This document shows, one piece after another, positions 1 to 11,398 of a DNA stretch of 64,000 nucleotides. The translations under genes and the position numbers were made by a program. Source of the stretch: Dryas octopetala (taxonomy: Eukaryota; Streptophyta; Magnoliopsida; Rosales; Rosaceae). The stretch is from NCBI GenBank assembly GCA_963921425.1, contig OY992834.1, forward strand, positions 3,162,001 through 3,226,000. The letters run 5' to 3'. The notes under the pieces are model-generated. The model saw only the letters and a list, made by a program, of their open reading frames with translations, was not told the origin of the DNA and ran no database searches. Numbering within the stretch: position 1 is the first letter of the stretch; each line of letters opens with the position of its first letter.

Positions 1-53
1 TTGAAATCTGACGAACTTGTTTCTTAACAAAAGACAGTAGATACATATAAATC

Positions 54-161
54 TAAGGCCAGAGAAATTATCTTGAATAATGAACTAGGTTCACATTTAA
101 GAGAGAGTAAGGCCAGAGAAATTATCTTGAATAATGAACTAGGTTCACATTTAAGAGAGAG
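54..161. repeat. 54-bp tandem duplication in an SMC6 intron
   Basis: Two adjacent copies (54-107 and 108-161) start with TAAGGCCAGAGAAATTATC and end in a GAGAG run. They look identical by eye, which points to a recent duplication. The stretch 1-285 holds no exon that I can see and is read as SMC6 intron. Confidence 0.9.
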
Positions 162-285
162 AGAGATTTGAACCAACTTCATCTTCCACACTCCAAATTT
201 TTAGTCTCCATAGAACCAATATGAAACTGTTGGCTGTCAGGATTTAAAACATAATGCAAATGCAACAATAGGATGCAAATGATAC

Positions 286-3200
286 CTCACGCTGATGCTC
301 AAGATCCTGATAGTGTTTTTCTGCTTCTTTAATATCACGAAGGACCCTGTTCTTCATTACATCTTCATAATGAGCCTTCTCCTGAGATAAATATTCATAT
401 AGATAATAAAGATGTAGAACAATAAGAGCTACAGAACTAGCAAAGTACTAAAAACATATGTGTGTGTGAGTTTGAGGAAAGTGGAGGCAACCGCTTCTGC
501 AGAATCTAGATTTCGTTCAATCTCCATCAAATCTCTCTCTGCTTCCTCAAAGGCATCAATGTCTCCTTTTGCTGATTCTATTTGTTTATCGGACACAAAG
601 AACAAGTAAGATGAGAAGAGTGAACTATGGAACCAAATAGTTAAAAAGTTGAACAATGTTACCATACCACATAGATTCTCAAATGATACTTTAAGATCAT
701 TGGTCTTTGCTTCAGCCTCATCGATTTTGACTCGAAACTTTTTCAGCAAGATTTCTCTGTCTTGAATCTCCTCTTCGACTTTCTGATCACTCAAAATAAG
801 ATAACCTTAGCTTAGAAAACATACGTAATAAAGTCAATGACTCATAAAGTATTATGAAACTGACTGAAATTTCATGATGAAGCTCATCAACAGTTGACGC
901 ATGTGATGTACTAGCACCAGCAGCATATGCATGGTCAAAATCTTGAATTGCTAGTTTCTTAGACGTCAGATTACGGTCCGCATTGTTACACCTCCTCTGC
1001 ACAAAATGAAAGAAGCAACAGATGATTAACATAACAGCATAAGTGAAACATATAGCCCAGGAAAATGGAGAATGAAAATCCGTGCAGCCAAATACAAATT
1101 GGACCAAGTATTCTTGGCTGAGTACAGTACATTGTGCCTTTTAAAGGTTAAGGTTTGTTACAACTTTTTTTAATCTTAATAGTCTCATTTCTCATGTCTA
1201 GCCATTTCTTTTAGATGTTTTAAAAAAGTGATAGTATTTGACTAACGTTGATACGGTATTAATTGAGTGATCATTAGTTATGTTATGTGCTTGGAAAATC
1301 TTACTTTTTGTACCGCCAGGTCAAACTGATATATAATTGGACAATTATATTAGTTTTTTATTTAAAAGGCATACACTCGTAATTGAAGAGAAGACACGAG
1401 CAAATATTATTACCTTCACACTATGGAGATTCTCTTGAAGATCCTGAAGTTTTACCTCTGCATCCCTTTTCCTCCTCCTGCACTGCTGAGCTTCTTCTTG
1501 TACACTTGATGCTTGTCTTTTAAGATCATTAATTTGATCCTCATAAGAACTACAGAGACGACCAGTTCTGATTCGCTTGTTGGGAGGAAGAATTGTCTGG
1601 ACAGAATTACGAGAAAACCTAGAAAGAAGCCAGAAATAAATACTTCTTCTGAAACCCAAATTGTCTGAAGTTGAACCAGATGAAAATGGTAAAATATTAA
1701 TTGTGCCAGAAAAATAAAACAGTAATAAATCCTTGCTCCAAGTCAAAATTATATTTTACAAGTAATAGAAAACTAGATTAAAAGGTAAGAAAACTGAACC
1801 AGTTGTAAATGTCAAAATTAAAGGCATTAAGGAACAGGACTTGCATCTGTGGCTTACATCTTATACCCATCTAAAGTATAAACCTCCTTCAGATTTTTGA
1901 TCCTCGGGTCAAAAGCAACATCTTTTCCCACATCATAATTTCTCACAAGAACTTGCCTTTCAACACCTCCCTGTAAAAGTAAGCATAATTGAGCATACAA
2001 CAATAAGTAAAAGTGAAGTTGAGGAAGATCAACAACTAATAGAATACACAATAAATCATTTACATGAGCAGAGAAATCTGTAAATTTACCATATCTACCA
2101 AGACATTTACAACAGTATGATTTTCAGAATTAAGAACGGAAAAAGTTGTAGGGTGCCTTGTTTCCGGAAGCATGTGAGGAGGTATATTCAACCTGCACCA
2201 GAAAGTAAGAGGGGAATTATGCAGTCAGAAAGAATCAACATGCACTGAATGAGACAGCAAACTGAAGAATTAAAGATCTACCTTGGTAATGAAAAGTCAT
2301 ATATGATAATCTGAAGGTGGCTGTAGTTTGCTTCCCTTGCACATGCTCTCAGAAGCAGAGAGTCTTTATGATTTGTTACAATGAAAGCATTGAGCAACCT
2401 TCCAATGGCATGTTCAACAGCAGGAGCCCAGACATCGCCATTAGTCAAAGTCTGCAAAAACAATCAGTACATTAAGATGTAGCACTTGGCATGTAGTTGC
2501 AAGTGGCAGAAAAATTGATTTCCATCCACATAAATAAAAGCTAGCTAGAAGAAACTAAGTAAATAGAATAGTACTAAGGGAAACTATTTATTGTAAGTTT
2601 GTAACACTGTAAATGATGGGCATTGTTAACAGAATAAAAAATAAAAAAAACATTAAGCAATATGCCTGCATTAAGGAATGGAACATGTCACTAGAAGTTC
2701 TGGAATTCCAATGACATGTGCGTTCTTCCTTATCACATAACCAACCCTTCTCATTCAAAATCATTGAATTTTGTAACAGTTAAATATAAGAAGTGCAAAA
2801 ACGAGATTGCATAATGGAAGTTCAGTGTACTTGTCCATATAATGCCGATTTCCACACTTACCAAATGGGCACCAATTGGACCAATAGGAGGGCTTTTAAA
2901 TCTCTGGTGGTATCTCTCAATCGCACGTAGAAGGTTCATCACTCTATCTCCACCAAAAGCTGTGACCTGTTTGAGCAAAACATTTTGAGAATTTAGTTGT
3001 TTCTAGTAAAAATGGACTGCATTTGCATGTGTCCACACAGAAAAGGCTCTGTTGTTTTCTCATGCATCTGAGACCACAAGATAGAGTTCCTCACCTTGTT
3101 GGTTTGGTTTTGCTGAAGCTCACGGATGGAAAATGAGATTTCACGAAGCCTCTTGTCATAATTTTGAATCTAAAACATCAACAATGTTATTAAAATTACA

Positions 3201-6200
3201 TCCAAGAATGAAAGCTATTAACTCTGACAAGTTTTCATTAACATTATAAATATGAGAGAGAAGAACCCAAGAAAAGGGTGACAACAAGTTGCACTACAAT
3301 ATTTCTAAGTTATTAAATCAACCAAATAAAAAGGGTGACAACAAGTTGCGCAAACAATTTCAAGTTATTAAACCAAGTCAAATATTCCACACCAGTTCAG
3401 CTATCTCTCTGATTTCACTAGCTGTCTGGCGTACACTTTCTGATAATGCACTATCTTCTTCCTTCAACCTAAAATATCAGTGGATGCAACTGCGATTAGG
3501 TTAAATCTCCCAGGACAGCAGTGCAAAACATAAACTGATGAAATTAATGATTTTAAACCTTGTAAGCATTGATTCAACAGTAGCAACCTCATTTTGGAGT
3601 TCCTTTAGCTTTTCCTCTATTGCAGATTCTTCTGCCTGCAACAATATCAAAATTAGTGGTGTAAAAGCTGTTACTTCAAAGATGCTTAGAAATGGTAACT
3701 TAGGCATTTACATGCCACTCTTGTTGAATAAGGGTGCCTGAAACAGTGTCATGCAGCAATTAAAGAAGGATTTATCCCTAATTTTGAATAAGGGTAAAGT
3801 TGCCATTAAAAAAGTCATTAAAAGTTGGATATGGAAATGAATTTTTTGGGTGTGAATAGCATCACCCCATTATAAATTCAAGTCACTAGAAGGGTGAGAC
3901 CTGGGGTTCAACGACTGGCAAATGCATTTACATGTAATTTAATGCACTCTGGCACAAAATTAGAGTTTTGTAAATCATGGTTATTTTTCATTATCAATCT
4001 AGTGTCAGGGTTCTCTACAAGATTATAAGGGTTTTAATGTTTTATCAGTTGTTTAGTTTTCCTACATTGAGAAATATTATCCTGTAAGACGAAGAAGCTT
4101 CTCATTTCAAAAATTCAATCCAAGAGTCCATAGTATTGTTTTCATTAATACCCAAAGAATCGAATTTGATGATGGAACATTGACTATTGAGTATTAAGGC
4201 AAAGCTGCATACAGCTTTAATTGCTTTAAGAAGCTGCAAACCAGAATTTCCTGCAAGTACAATTACCGAATTTCTGGAATCTTTCAACCATCAAGATATC
4301 TCCTAATCTTTTGACAGCATACCTTTAAACCCTATGTCCTTTTCTCCATCATCACAACCATTTAATACCATGTCACTCTAACTTTAGCTCAACGCATAAC
4401 CGTAGAGGCAAGTTTTGAATTCTGTCCTATGTCAGCACCTACTAAATAAGCCTTTTTTTGTCATGGCCTATTAAGTGGACTAAATCATCTAAGACTATAA
4501 TGAATCATTATTTCAGAAAATTGGTATTAATAGTACTCCAAGGAAAAACAAAACGAAGAAAGAACAAACTTGTGTGCAATTAGTTTTGCCAACATGCTCT
4601 TGAATATTTAATATACTACCTTTCAATATGGTGGCACACAACAGAAAACAGAAAAACCTGTGAATTTTGGACATGCTGCTCCTGGGCATCCTGAACTTGT
4701 TGCTGAAGAGACCTAACATAGTTCATCTTCTTCTGTTTCTGGTTAGTATTGCGTCCATATTCTTCTTCTAGCTCATACTTCTCTCTTGTAGCCTGGGAAA
4801 AGAATTTTGCATCCATAAAAAGTATATCAAGACACTTGAAAGGATATAATATTTACATGACCAATAAAAGAACAACTGGTTATCAGAAATAGGAATTAGA
4901 CAGATAAACATAACTCAAGTAGACAAAGATATTTAGCAAGGTAATCCATACTTGCAATTGCAGCGTGATAAACATTTTCAGCATCTGTTTGTAAACCAAA
5001 AAGTAGCTAAATATCACTGCTGAAAGTTTCTTTTGAGATGACTTACTAGTGAAAAGCATTTTCAGCAGAACGTACGTTTATGAAATTTACTTGTTCTCAA
5101 GTAATTTTAGGGGGGCAATTAGTTGATCAAGAAGGATATCGAATGGTGGTAGAAGGCTTGACTTTATTCTGGAAACACTTCTCATAAGTCAGTTTATGCT
5201 TAGTTTTCCTTTAAATAGTCAGGTCAACAGATTTATAAAGTAGCACAAAGAAAAAAGAAAATCTTCATTCCTGAAAGCTGTTTTCCACCCTAGCATACTA
5301 GTTTGACAAATATTAATCTGTTCTTGCTTTGTTTAGATTTTTATTTTTTCACTTTTAAGGGGGGGGTGGGGAAGAGAGACAAATATGTATCCTTCACTCA
5401 GATGCCTTTTCAAAAAAAAAAATATTAACATACCAATGCTATTGTCTGTTGCAATTCTTCTTTCATTCTCCTAACTTCTGATGTCTTTTCCATCATGCAT
5501 GCAATTTCAGATTTCTTCAAGGTAAAGTATTCGCTCAGTTTCTCCACTCGACCCTGTGAAATAAGATAAAGCAATATAAATAAGATCCAAATGTTCTAGA
5601 ATTTTTCTGTTTTGTATTCCCTCAAAACCTTTCAAAGATATGGACTTTATTCTCCTTATCGTTGCTTTATATTCTATTAATATCTTTCAACTAAGTCATG
5701 AGTGAATCATTTATAGGTAAGAAATTATCCAAAGCCTTTAGTTTCATTATCAAAATCAAATAATTACAGCAACACGAAATGCATGGTCTCAATAACACTT
5801 AAAACAGGCAGTCCATTCTAATTAGGATTCAGAAAAAAAAAAAAATAATAATAATCAATTTGTCAAACATTTGGGAAGATAACAGAGGTTAATATTCGGG
5901 TAACACTATTTTAATATTTTAATTCAGAAGAAAATACTTCTACAGAATGTCAAAGAAGTTTGACGAGTTCATAAAGCGGAGAAATATTTCAAAAAGAGAT
6001 GTTTGCTGGAACTTGGCAACTCATAGTAGTAGGGGATTTAGACAGGAGTTAATCAACCAAATCCAACAATCATGCTTAACAGAAAACACATAAATGTCCT
6101 GTCCCTAAAGAGAGATTTCTAGCTGTGCCTCTACCTTAAAGCACTCTGCATGAATAACTGCTTTTGATAGATTAGAAGGGAATGAATAAATACAATACAA

Positions 6201-8113
6201 TACAATACAATATGATGTGGCATCTCTAAACTGGCACAACAACTTCAAGTTTCAAATTTAGAAAGATATCTATGGCAATGCCAAGAGTTTATACTCACAA
6301 TATTCTGATCAATTTTAGCTTGACAAAGAGGTACACGATCTTTCAGCTTTCCAATTTTTGCATTCTGCTCCTGGAGTTGCTTGTCTACATCATATACCCA
6401 TGACCAAGCAAGCTTCTTTTTTAACTGCTTTAATTGTTGAGATATTTCCTCAACATGCTCCATGTTTTTAATCTTTTCTTGCAATTCATTAAGTTCCCTT
6501 TCTATGGGTCTTATTGAGCCCTCTAATTCATCAACAACAGCACTTGCCTTCTCCAACTGTTTTTCAATGTTTTGCAAAAGATCTTCAAGTTGCTGAAGAA
6601 GCGTGGCCTTGAAAAAGAACTGAGCAATCAAGTGTTAGTATAGCACACCTATTGAACTCTGCTCAGAAAACATGCAACGCATAACATCACCTTAAATTTG
6701 TCTTTATCATTCCCAGAATGCAAAAACTCTCTACTTTTGTCTTGACTCATTATTACACATGGATTCTCAACATCAATCTGCACAGCATAAAGCAAAGAAC
6801 CATAAACATCCATAGCAGGAGTCTAAATGCCAAGAAGAGAGAGGTTGAAATACATATAATGCAAGCCAATAATTATTAAAAATTACTAAATTCCGCTAAA
6901 TACAGATTTATCCCTCAATCAGACATGCCACCCTCATGAAACAACAAAATAATAGAGAACAACCTTGTTATTCAAATATGTTAATATAAAGGAAACAGAT
7001 TGTCCCTTAAACTTATTGAGACAATGCTTATTTAAGTACCTACTAGGCACCATATACATGGGTAACCCATACAAACAGCTGATGCAAAGTAGAGTAAGCA
7101 AGTAATAGGAACAACACTCACATTAAAATGTTCTACTAGCTCTCGGAGGTCCTCTTTCCGACTAGCAACCTTTCTTCCTGTCAAACTCCTCAGATGGAGA
7201 ACAAGGTCAAATGAATACCACAACCTCATGAATCAATGTTCTAGCACTAAAGTGCAATAAAACAGATTATATTAGAAACAAATTCTATGAACACCATTAT
7301 ATAAAATAGATTATATAAACATGGAATTTAAACCTTGTTGGTCCTTTAAAACAGTGGCAGTTGTAGCTCCAGAAATCTTGCGTTCTACAATTATGACATC
7401 GCCATATATTTCAGGCTTAAAAGCATCCTCCCCTTGATTTTTGAGTTCCACATGGACAACAGCATAACTGCATTGAAACATGGCAGATAAAACTTAGAGA
7501 CTACAAAAAAAAATTATGTAGATTGGGAACAGATTTTTGAAAGCTGAAGGACTAAACACCATATTAAAAGTATATGTAAGAGTCTCAAAGGCAAACGCCA
7601 CAAACCTACAACCAGTTTTTATAAAATCCTTCAACGTAGACCCCCTTTGAGTATCTTTAGCTCGACACCCAAATGCAACACACAGAGCAGTGAGTATTGC
7701 ACTTTTACCACCTACAAGAACCCAAAAAAAAAAAAAAACAATAATCACAAATTTCAAACACCCAATTTAACAAACACATAGCACACACTACTTATGGAAA
7801 AATAAAATAAAATAAAATAAAATCCTATACGAAAGGGACAATACACTCGTATAAGGTTAACAATAAATTTAGCACCCAAAGAAAATAAAACAAACATAAA
7901 TTCGTGCATTATGTATAGAATTCACAAACCCAATTCAAACTACATAGAGATAGAGAAAGAGGAGGGCTTACTTCCATTTTGACCGGTGATGAAATTGACC
8001 GAGTCGCCTATCTCGATCTGCAAGCTACTGTGGCACATGAAGTTCTCCAGTCGGATTCTCTTAACGATGCCTGCTTCGGAACGCCTACGAAGGCTGGAGA
8101 TTGGTTCACCCAT
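286..8113 (-). CDS. SMC6: SMC6, SMC5/6 complex subunit (partial; C-terminus beyond the left edge)
   Basis: ATPase subunit of the nuclear SMC5/6 complex, which acts in homologous recombination repair and sister-chromatid alignment. The start ATG (8111-8113) opens MGEPISSLRRRSEAGIVKRI. Exon 2 completes the Walker A motif GQNGSGKSAIL, followed by AFGCRAKDTQR and KDFIKTGC, typical of SMC6. Exons read by eye: 7972-8113, 7606-7711, 7334-7467, 7122-7177, 6691-6777, 6299-6619, 5434-5553, 4658-4792, 3559-3635, 3393-3468, 3095-3169, 2862-2966, 2282-2451, 2090-2192, 1858-1970, 1414-1618, 865-996, 668-782, 492-577, 286-381. They encode about 818 residues in a continuous frame: ATPase head, first coiled coil (about 190-440), hinge (about 445-620) and part of the second coiled coil. 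The family is usually about 1,050 residues, so the Walker B and signature part lies outside. The donor of exon 492-577 (GTTGCC) is weak, so that boundary is least certain. Confidence 0.95.
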
Positions 8114-8244
8114 GGCTGGTTCTGTATGCTAGGGTTTTCTTGAATAGGAAAGAAAGAAAACCCTAGAAAACGAAATTGAAAAAGGAATTTAGGGAAGGAG
8201 GAGGACTCGAGGAGGGAACTGTTAGTCTGTAGAGAGAAAGTGTA

Positions 8245-8255
8245 TTTGGCGGGAA
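8245..8255. promoter_or_regulatory. E2F-like site upstream of SMC6
   Basis: TTTGGCGGGAA on the + strand (TTCCCGCCAAA on the gene strand) lies about 135 bp upstream of the SMC6 ATG and fits the plant E2F consensus WTTSSCSS. SMC5/6 genes act in and after S phase, so E2F control is plausible. Function here is inferred from sequence only. Confidence 0.55.
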
Positions 8256-8399
8256 GATAGAACTGCTGAGTGGGACTGACGCGTTTGTTTGCTTTAGAAG
8301 GGTTTTGACTTCTCACTATAGTAGTAAGGGTTAGTGTCTTACAGACTAGAGCCTAGGGACATGTTTGACGGTTTGGCTGTCTTTTGAGTTTTGACTAAA

Positions 8400-8890
8400 G
8401 GTAATTCCACAAATATTTTTTTTTTTCTCACTTTTGCGGCTTTTGCCCCGACTATGAAAAATAAAAATGATTTTTTGAACTTTTGGTATCTGAACTTTGG
8501 GCTTTATCCCAACTAGGCACTTAAACTATTATTTGTCATAATTTGATATCTAAACTTTTATTTTGTTTTAAATTGGTATATAATATGACTTTGGTGAAAA
8601 AATACTAACAAAATTTAGTCATATATGTTGCACATGTCTTATACCCAAGATCAATTTGATTTATTCACAATCTTAAGTTGACTAAAATGCCCCTAATTTC
8701 ATGTCTTATTTGATAAAAGTCATATCATATACTAAATTAGGACAAAATAAAACTTTAGGTGTGAAATTATGACAAATAATAATTTAGGTATTTAGTTTGA
8801 ACAAAGTCCAAAGTTCAGGTACCAAAATTAAAAAAGACCCAAATAAAAATAAAAATAGTGACTATTTGGTGTAGTATTTGTGGGATGAGG
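8400..8890. mobile_element. Small inverted-repeat element (MITE-like)
   Basis: Two long arms, about 8478-8590 and 8722-8832, are inverted copies. The left arm reads TTTTGGTATCTGAACTTTGG and the right arm, reverse-complemented, TTTTGGTACCTGAACTTTGG; both continue through ATTATTTGTCATAATTT. There is no coding capacity. Outer limits are uncertain: CCACAAATA on the left and its complement TATTTGTGG near 8875 may be the real tips. No clear target duplication was found, although GACTAT flanks both arms. Confidence 0.75.
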
Positions 8891-9075
8891 GCTTTAGTTC
8901 AAATTTCATTAATGCCAATTGTTAATAATAATTTTTTTTAAAAAAAAGCAAATAGGCCCCTTCCATCTTTCTCCCCCTCTCTTTAAAGAGTAAGATAAGG
9001 GAGAGGAAGGCGACGGCTTGTGGACAACCCACACTTGACCTTACCCTATCTTTTTAGAGAGAAAAACAAAGGGGG

Positions 9076-9078
<3 letters not shown>

Positions 9079-9107
<29 letters not shown>
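9079..9107. repeat. (GA)n microsatellite
   Basis: About 14 GA units following a G8 run, directly before the hAT insertion. Confidence 0.9.
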
Positions 9108-9110
<3 letters not shown>

Positions 9111-9120
9111 GTGGTGGGGA

Positions 9121-9893
9121 TAGGGGCGAATCCAAGATTTCCAAGTAGACTTGGCTAAACTTAGCTTACCAAATATTTTTGTCATAAAATAAAAGTTACA
9201 CATAATTAGGGGGGACGTAATGAGCTTTACACATCAAAATACATATCTAAGCATAAAAAACCACACAAAAAAGATAACAAAACAACAATTAAACATACAA
9301 TGTAAATACTATATAAAGACTATCTAAGTTGGGCCATACGTTTCTTCACTGAGTAAAAATCATCAATTATCGATTCATTATCAATACTATTAGAAAATTC
9401 TCATTCAATATGAATCATATAATCAGCAATAAACTTATCATCTATTTTGTTTCGAAGTCGATTTTTAATAAACCACATAGATGAAAATAATCGTTTCGTC
9501 GTTGATGTAGAAACAGGAATAATCAACATCATACGAATCAATCTAACAATCAAGTAGTAGTCTTCTGCCAACCCTCTTTCCACTATAGTTGACATAATGT
9601 AGCAATGGAATCTATTTTGAATTTTTTGCCTTCTGGGGATTGAGGGAATTGGGAAAAGGAGAAGGAAACAAAAAAAACAAATATTTTATTTTTTGGTTAA
9701 TCTTTCCACATGCCACGTGACTACAAGTCTTTAAGAGTCAAGACTACAATGATGCTTAATGCACAGTAAACATAAAAAGTAGGTACTAGGCATTTTTATT
9801 TATTTGAAAATAGGTACTAAGCTTAAAAAAATAAATAAATCACCTGGGCTGTAGGCTTGTAGCCCAGGCAGCCCATAAGGTAGATTCGCCCAT
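9121..9893 (-). mobile_element. Deleted hAT transposon with 8-bp target duplication
   Basis: The element is flanked by the 8-bp direct repeat GGTGGGGA (9113-9120 and 9894-9901), the duplication length expected of hAT elements. The ends are imperfect inverted repeats: TAGGGGCGAATCCA on the left, ATGGGCGAATCTA for the right end reverse-complemented. Only the C-terminal part of a transposase remains inside, listed separately. At 773 bp it is a heavily deleted, non-autonomous copy. Confidence 0.85.
9327..9595 (-). pseudogene. hAT transposase C-terminal (dimerisation) remnant
   Basis: The minus strand encodes LIIPVSTSTTKRLFSSMWFI then KNRLRNKIDDKFIADYMIHI, a clear match to the hAT C-terminal dimerisation region (known pattern: PVSTATAERSFS...RLRN...D.FLADS). 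A TGA codon interrupts the frame at about 9400-9402, after which the same frame resumes with SIIDDFYSVKKRMAQLR and ends at TAG. The DNA-binding zinc finger and the catalytic DDE core are missing. It lies inside the hAT element 9121-9893 and is certainly inactive. Confidence 0.85.
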
Positions 9894-9901
9894 GGTGGGG
9901 A

Positions 9902-10639
9902 CAGCGATGTCGACGAGGTGGGTGGGTAGGGGGTGGATTTTGGGTTTTGGTTGTTCTTTTTCTTTATAGTTGGGGGCAAAGTCTGTGAAAAAACAAATTT
10001 TTGGGGTCTTAAAAGTAGATAAAGGGGTCCCTTTTAGAATTACTTTTGATTAAAAGTTGGGCGGGCCTAGGTCGGGACCAAGTGGGCCAAGTTGGTGAAA
10101 CAAGTCGGACCACAACAGGCCATCAAAAAAAGTTTTTTGCTCAATGAGCCCAGGTGGGTTAGTGAGATATCGAGCCATCAGGTCCAGTGATGATATGGCC
10201 CAAATAAGAAATGGGGTAAAACAAGAGAGTAATGTTGTGCGTGACGTACCATACCAATAGGGGCAATAGGGGCAATAGGCAATAGCACCGTTACTGACTC
10301 ACTGCTTTTACAACGCCACATGATCTGTAGAAACGACGCAGCACAATTGCGTGAAACAAAACAGCCGTAACCAGCCATACCACGCCACGTCAGTACTCAG
10401 TCTAGACTTTGATCCAGTATAAATCTTCAAGAATAACAAATATTCGGAGTTTGGAGGCTCATCTAGCCATCTAGGCTAGCCCAACCCAATACGGGTCGTG
10501 ATTCTCTCTCTTTTTATGGACCCCACCTCCTGTTAAGGAATCCAAATTACATTTCGTTATCAATCCCTGCAAATCATAGATTATAACGAATCACAGGCAT
10601 GGTCTACAATCATATTATAATCAAGATTTTTCTCTAACA
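9902..10639. other. Spacer with no gene; possible right arm of an outer element
   Basis: No open frame of note. The stretch about 9965-10055, reverse-complemented, resembles 8396-8465 (AAAGTAATTC ... TTTGCCCC.ACTAT), so 8396-10055 may be an older GA-rich inverted-repeat element later hit by the hAT copy. Confidence 0.4.
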
Positions 10640-10853
10640 AAAAATTTAGGCATAAATTCAATTTAGAAACATAATTATATATGCTATTTTAACAGGATTT
10701 ACGAACTTTCAAATATTTTAAATATGCACCTGATTTATTATGTAAATTGAAAAATAAAATTATGTTTATCAATTTATTGAGAGATCAGTTAAATTTCAAC
10801 TTGGCTTTTGTTAACGGGGATTAATTGGCGACGTGTCACCAACTCAGCATACA

Positions 10854-10865
10854 TTTCCCGCCAAA
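10854..10865 (+). promoter_or_regulatory. E2F-like motif in the left arm of the MULE-MITE
   Basis: TTTCCCGCCAAA is a perfect match to the E2F consensus TTTCCCGCC. Its mirror copy is at 11173-11184. Binding is not shown. Confidence 0.5.
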
Positions 10866-11031
10866 TGAGCAACATATGTCCACTTGACATGGGCACACAC
10901 ACCCATCACCTCTTTCCCGCTCGTCGAACACTCTCCTGACCATTTAGTCTCCAAAAAATATCACGTTTCCCCCAAATTTGAATATAAATCTCTTACTTAT
11001 GTTCAACGAGCGAGAAATAGATGATGACTTT

Positions 11032-11123
11032 GTGGACCCGTGTCAGGGATTAGGTGGACCTGTGTCGCTCATTTGGCGAAAAATGAGCGACACGGGTCCA
11101 CCTAACCCCTGGCACGGGCCTAC
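11032..11123. repeat. 43-bp near-perfect hairpin inside the MULE-MITE
   Basis: Left stem 11032-11074 starts GTGGACCCGTGTCAGGG. Right stem 11081-11123, reverse-complemented, starts GTAGGCCCGTGCCAGGG. They pair with few mismatches around a 6-nt loop (GGCGAA). A transcript would fold into a long stem of the kind processed to small RNAs. Confidence 0.9.
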
Positions 11124-11172
11124 AAACTCTCACTCTCTCTATTATTATTAAATTGTGGGCCCGTGTCGCTCA

Positions 11173-11184
11173 TTTGGCGGGAAA
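11173..11184 (-). promoter_or_regulatory. E2F-like motif in the right arm of the MULE-MITE
   Basis: TTTGGCGGGAAA is the reverse complement of the left-arm motif. A third, degenerate copy (TTTGGCGAAAAA) sits in the hairpin loop region at 11072-11083. Confidence 0.5.
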
Positions 11185-11398
11185 TGTTTGCTGAGATAGC
11201 ACCACGTTGTCAAATAATTCCGGTCAGCAAAAGCCAAGCTGTCATTTAACTGATATTTCAACGAATCAATGGACAGAAATTTATTTTTTAATTTAGATAA
11301 TAGATCGGGTGTATATTTGAAATATTTTAAAGTTAATGGACCTCATTGAAATAGCTTATATAGTTATGTATCTAAATTAAATTTATGCCAAAAATTTA

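Larger units (their letters stand above)
10649..11389. mobile_element. Mutator-type non-autonomous element (MULE-MITE) with E2F-like arms
   Basis: The 741-bp element is flanked by the 9-bp direct repeat AAAAATTTA (10640-10648 and 11390-11398), as expected of Mutator-like transposons. The arms are about 230 bp long. The left tip is GGCATAAATTCAATTTAGA and the right tip reverse-complemented is GGCATAAATTTAATTTAGA. Similarity continues through AACTTGGCTTTTG and the motif TTTCCCGCCAAATGAGC. There is no coding sequence. The centre holds a strong hairpin (11032-11123). Confidence 0.88.
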
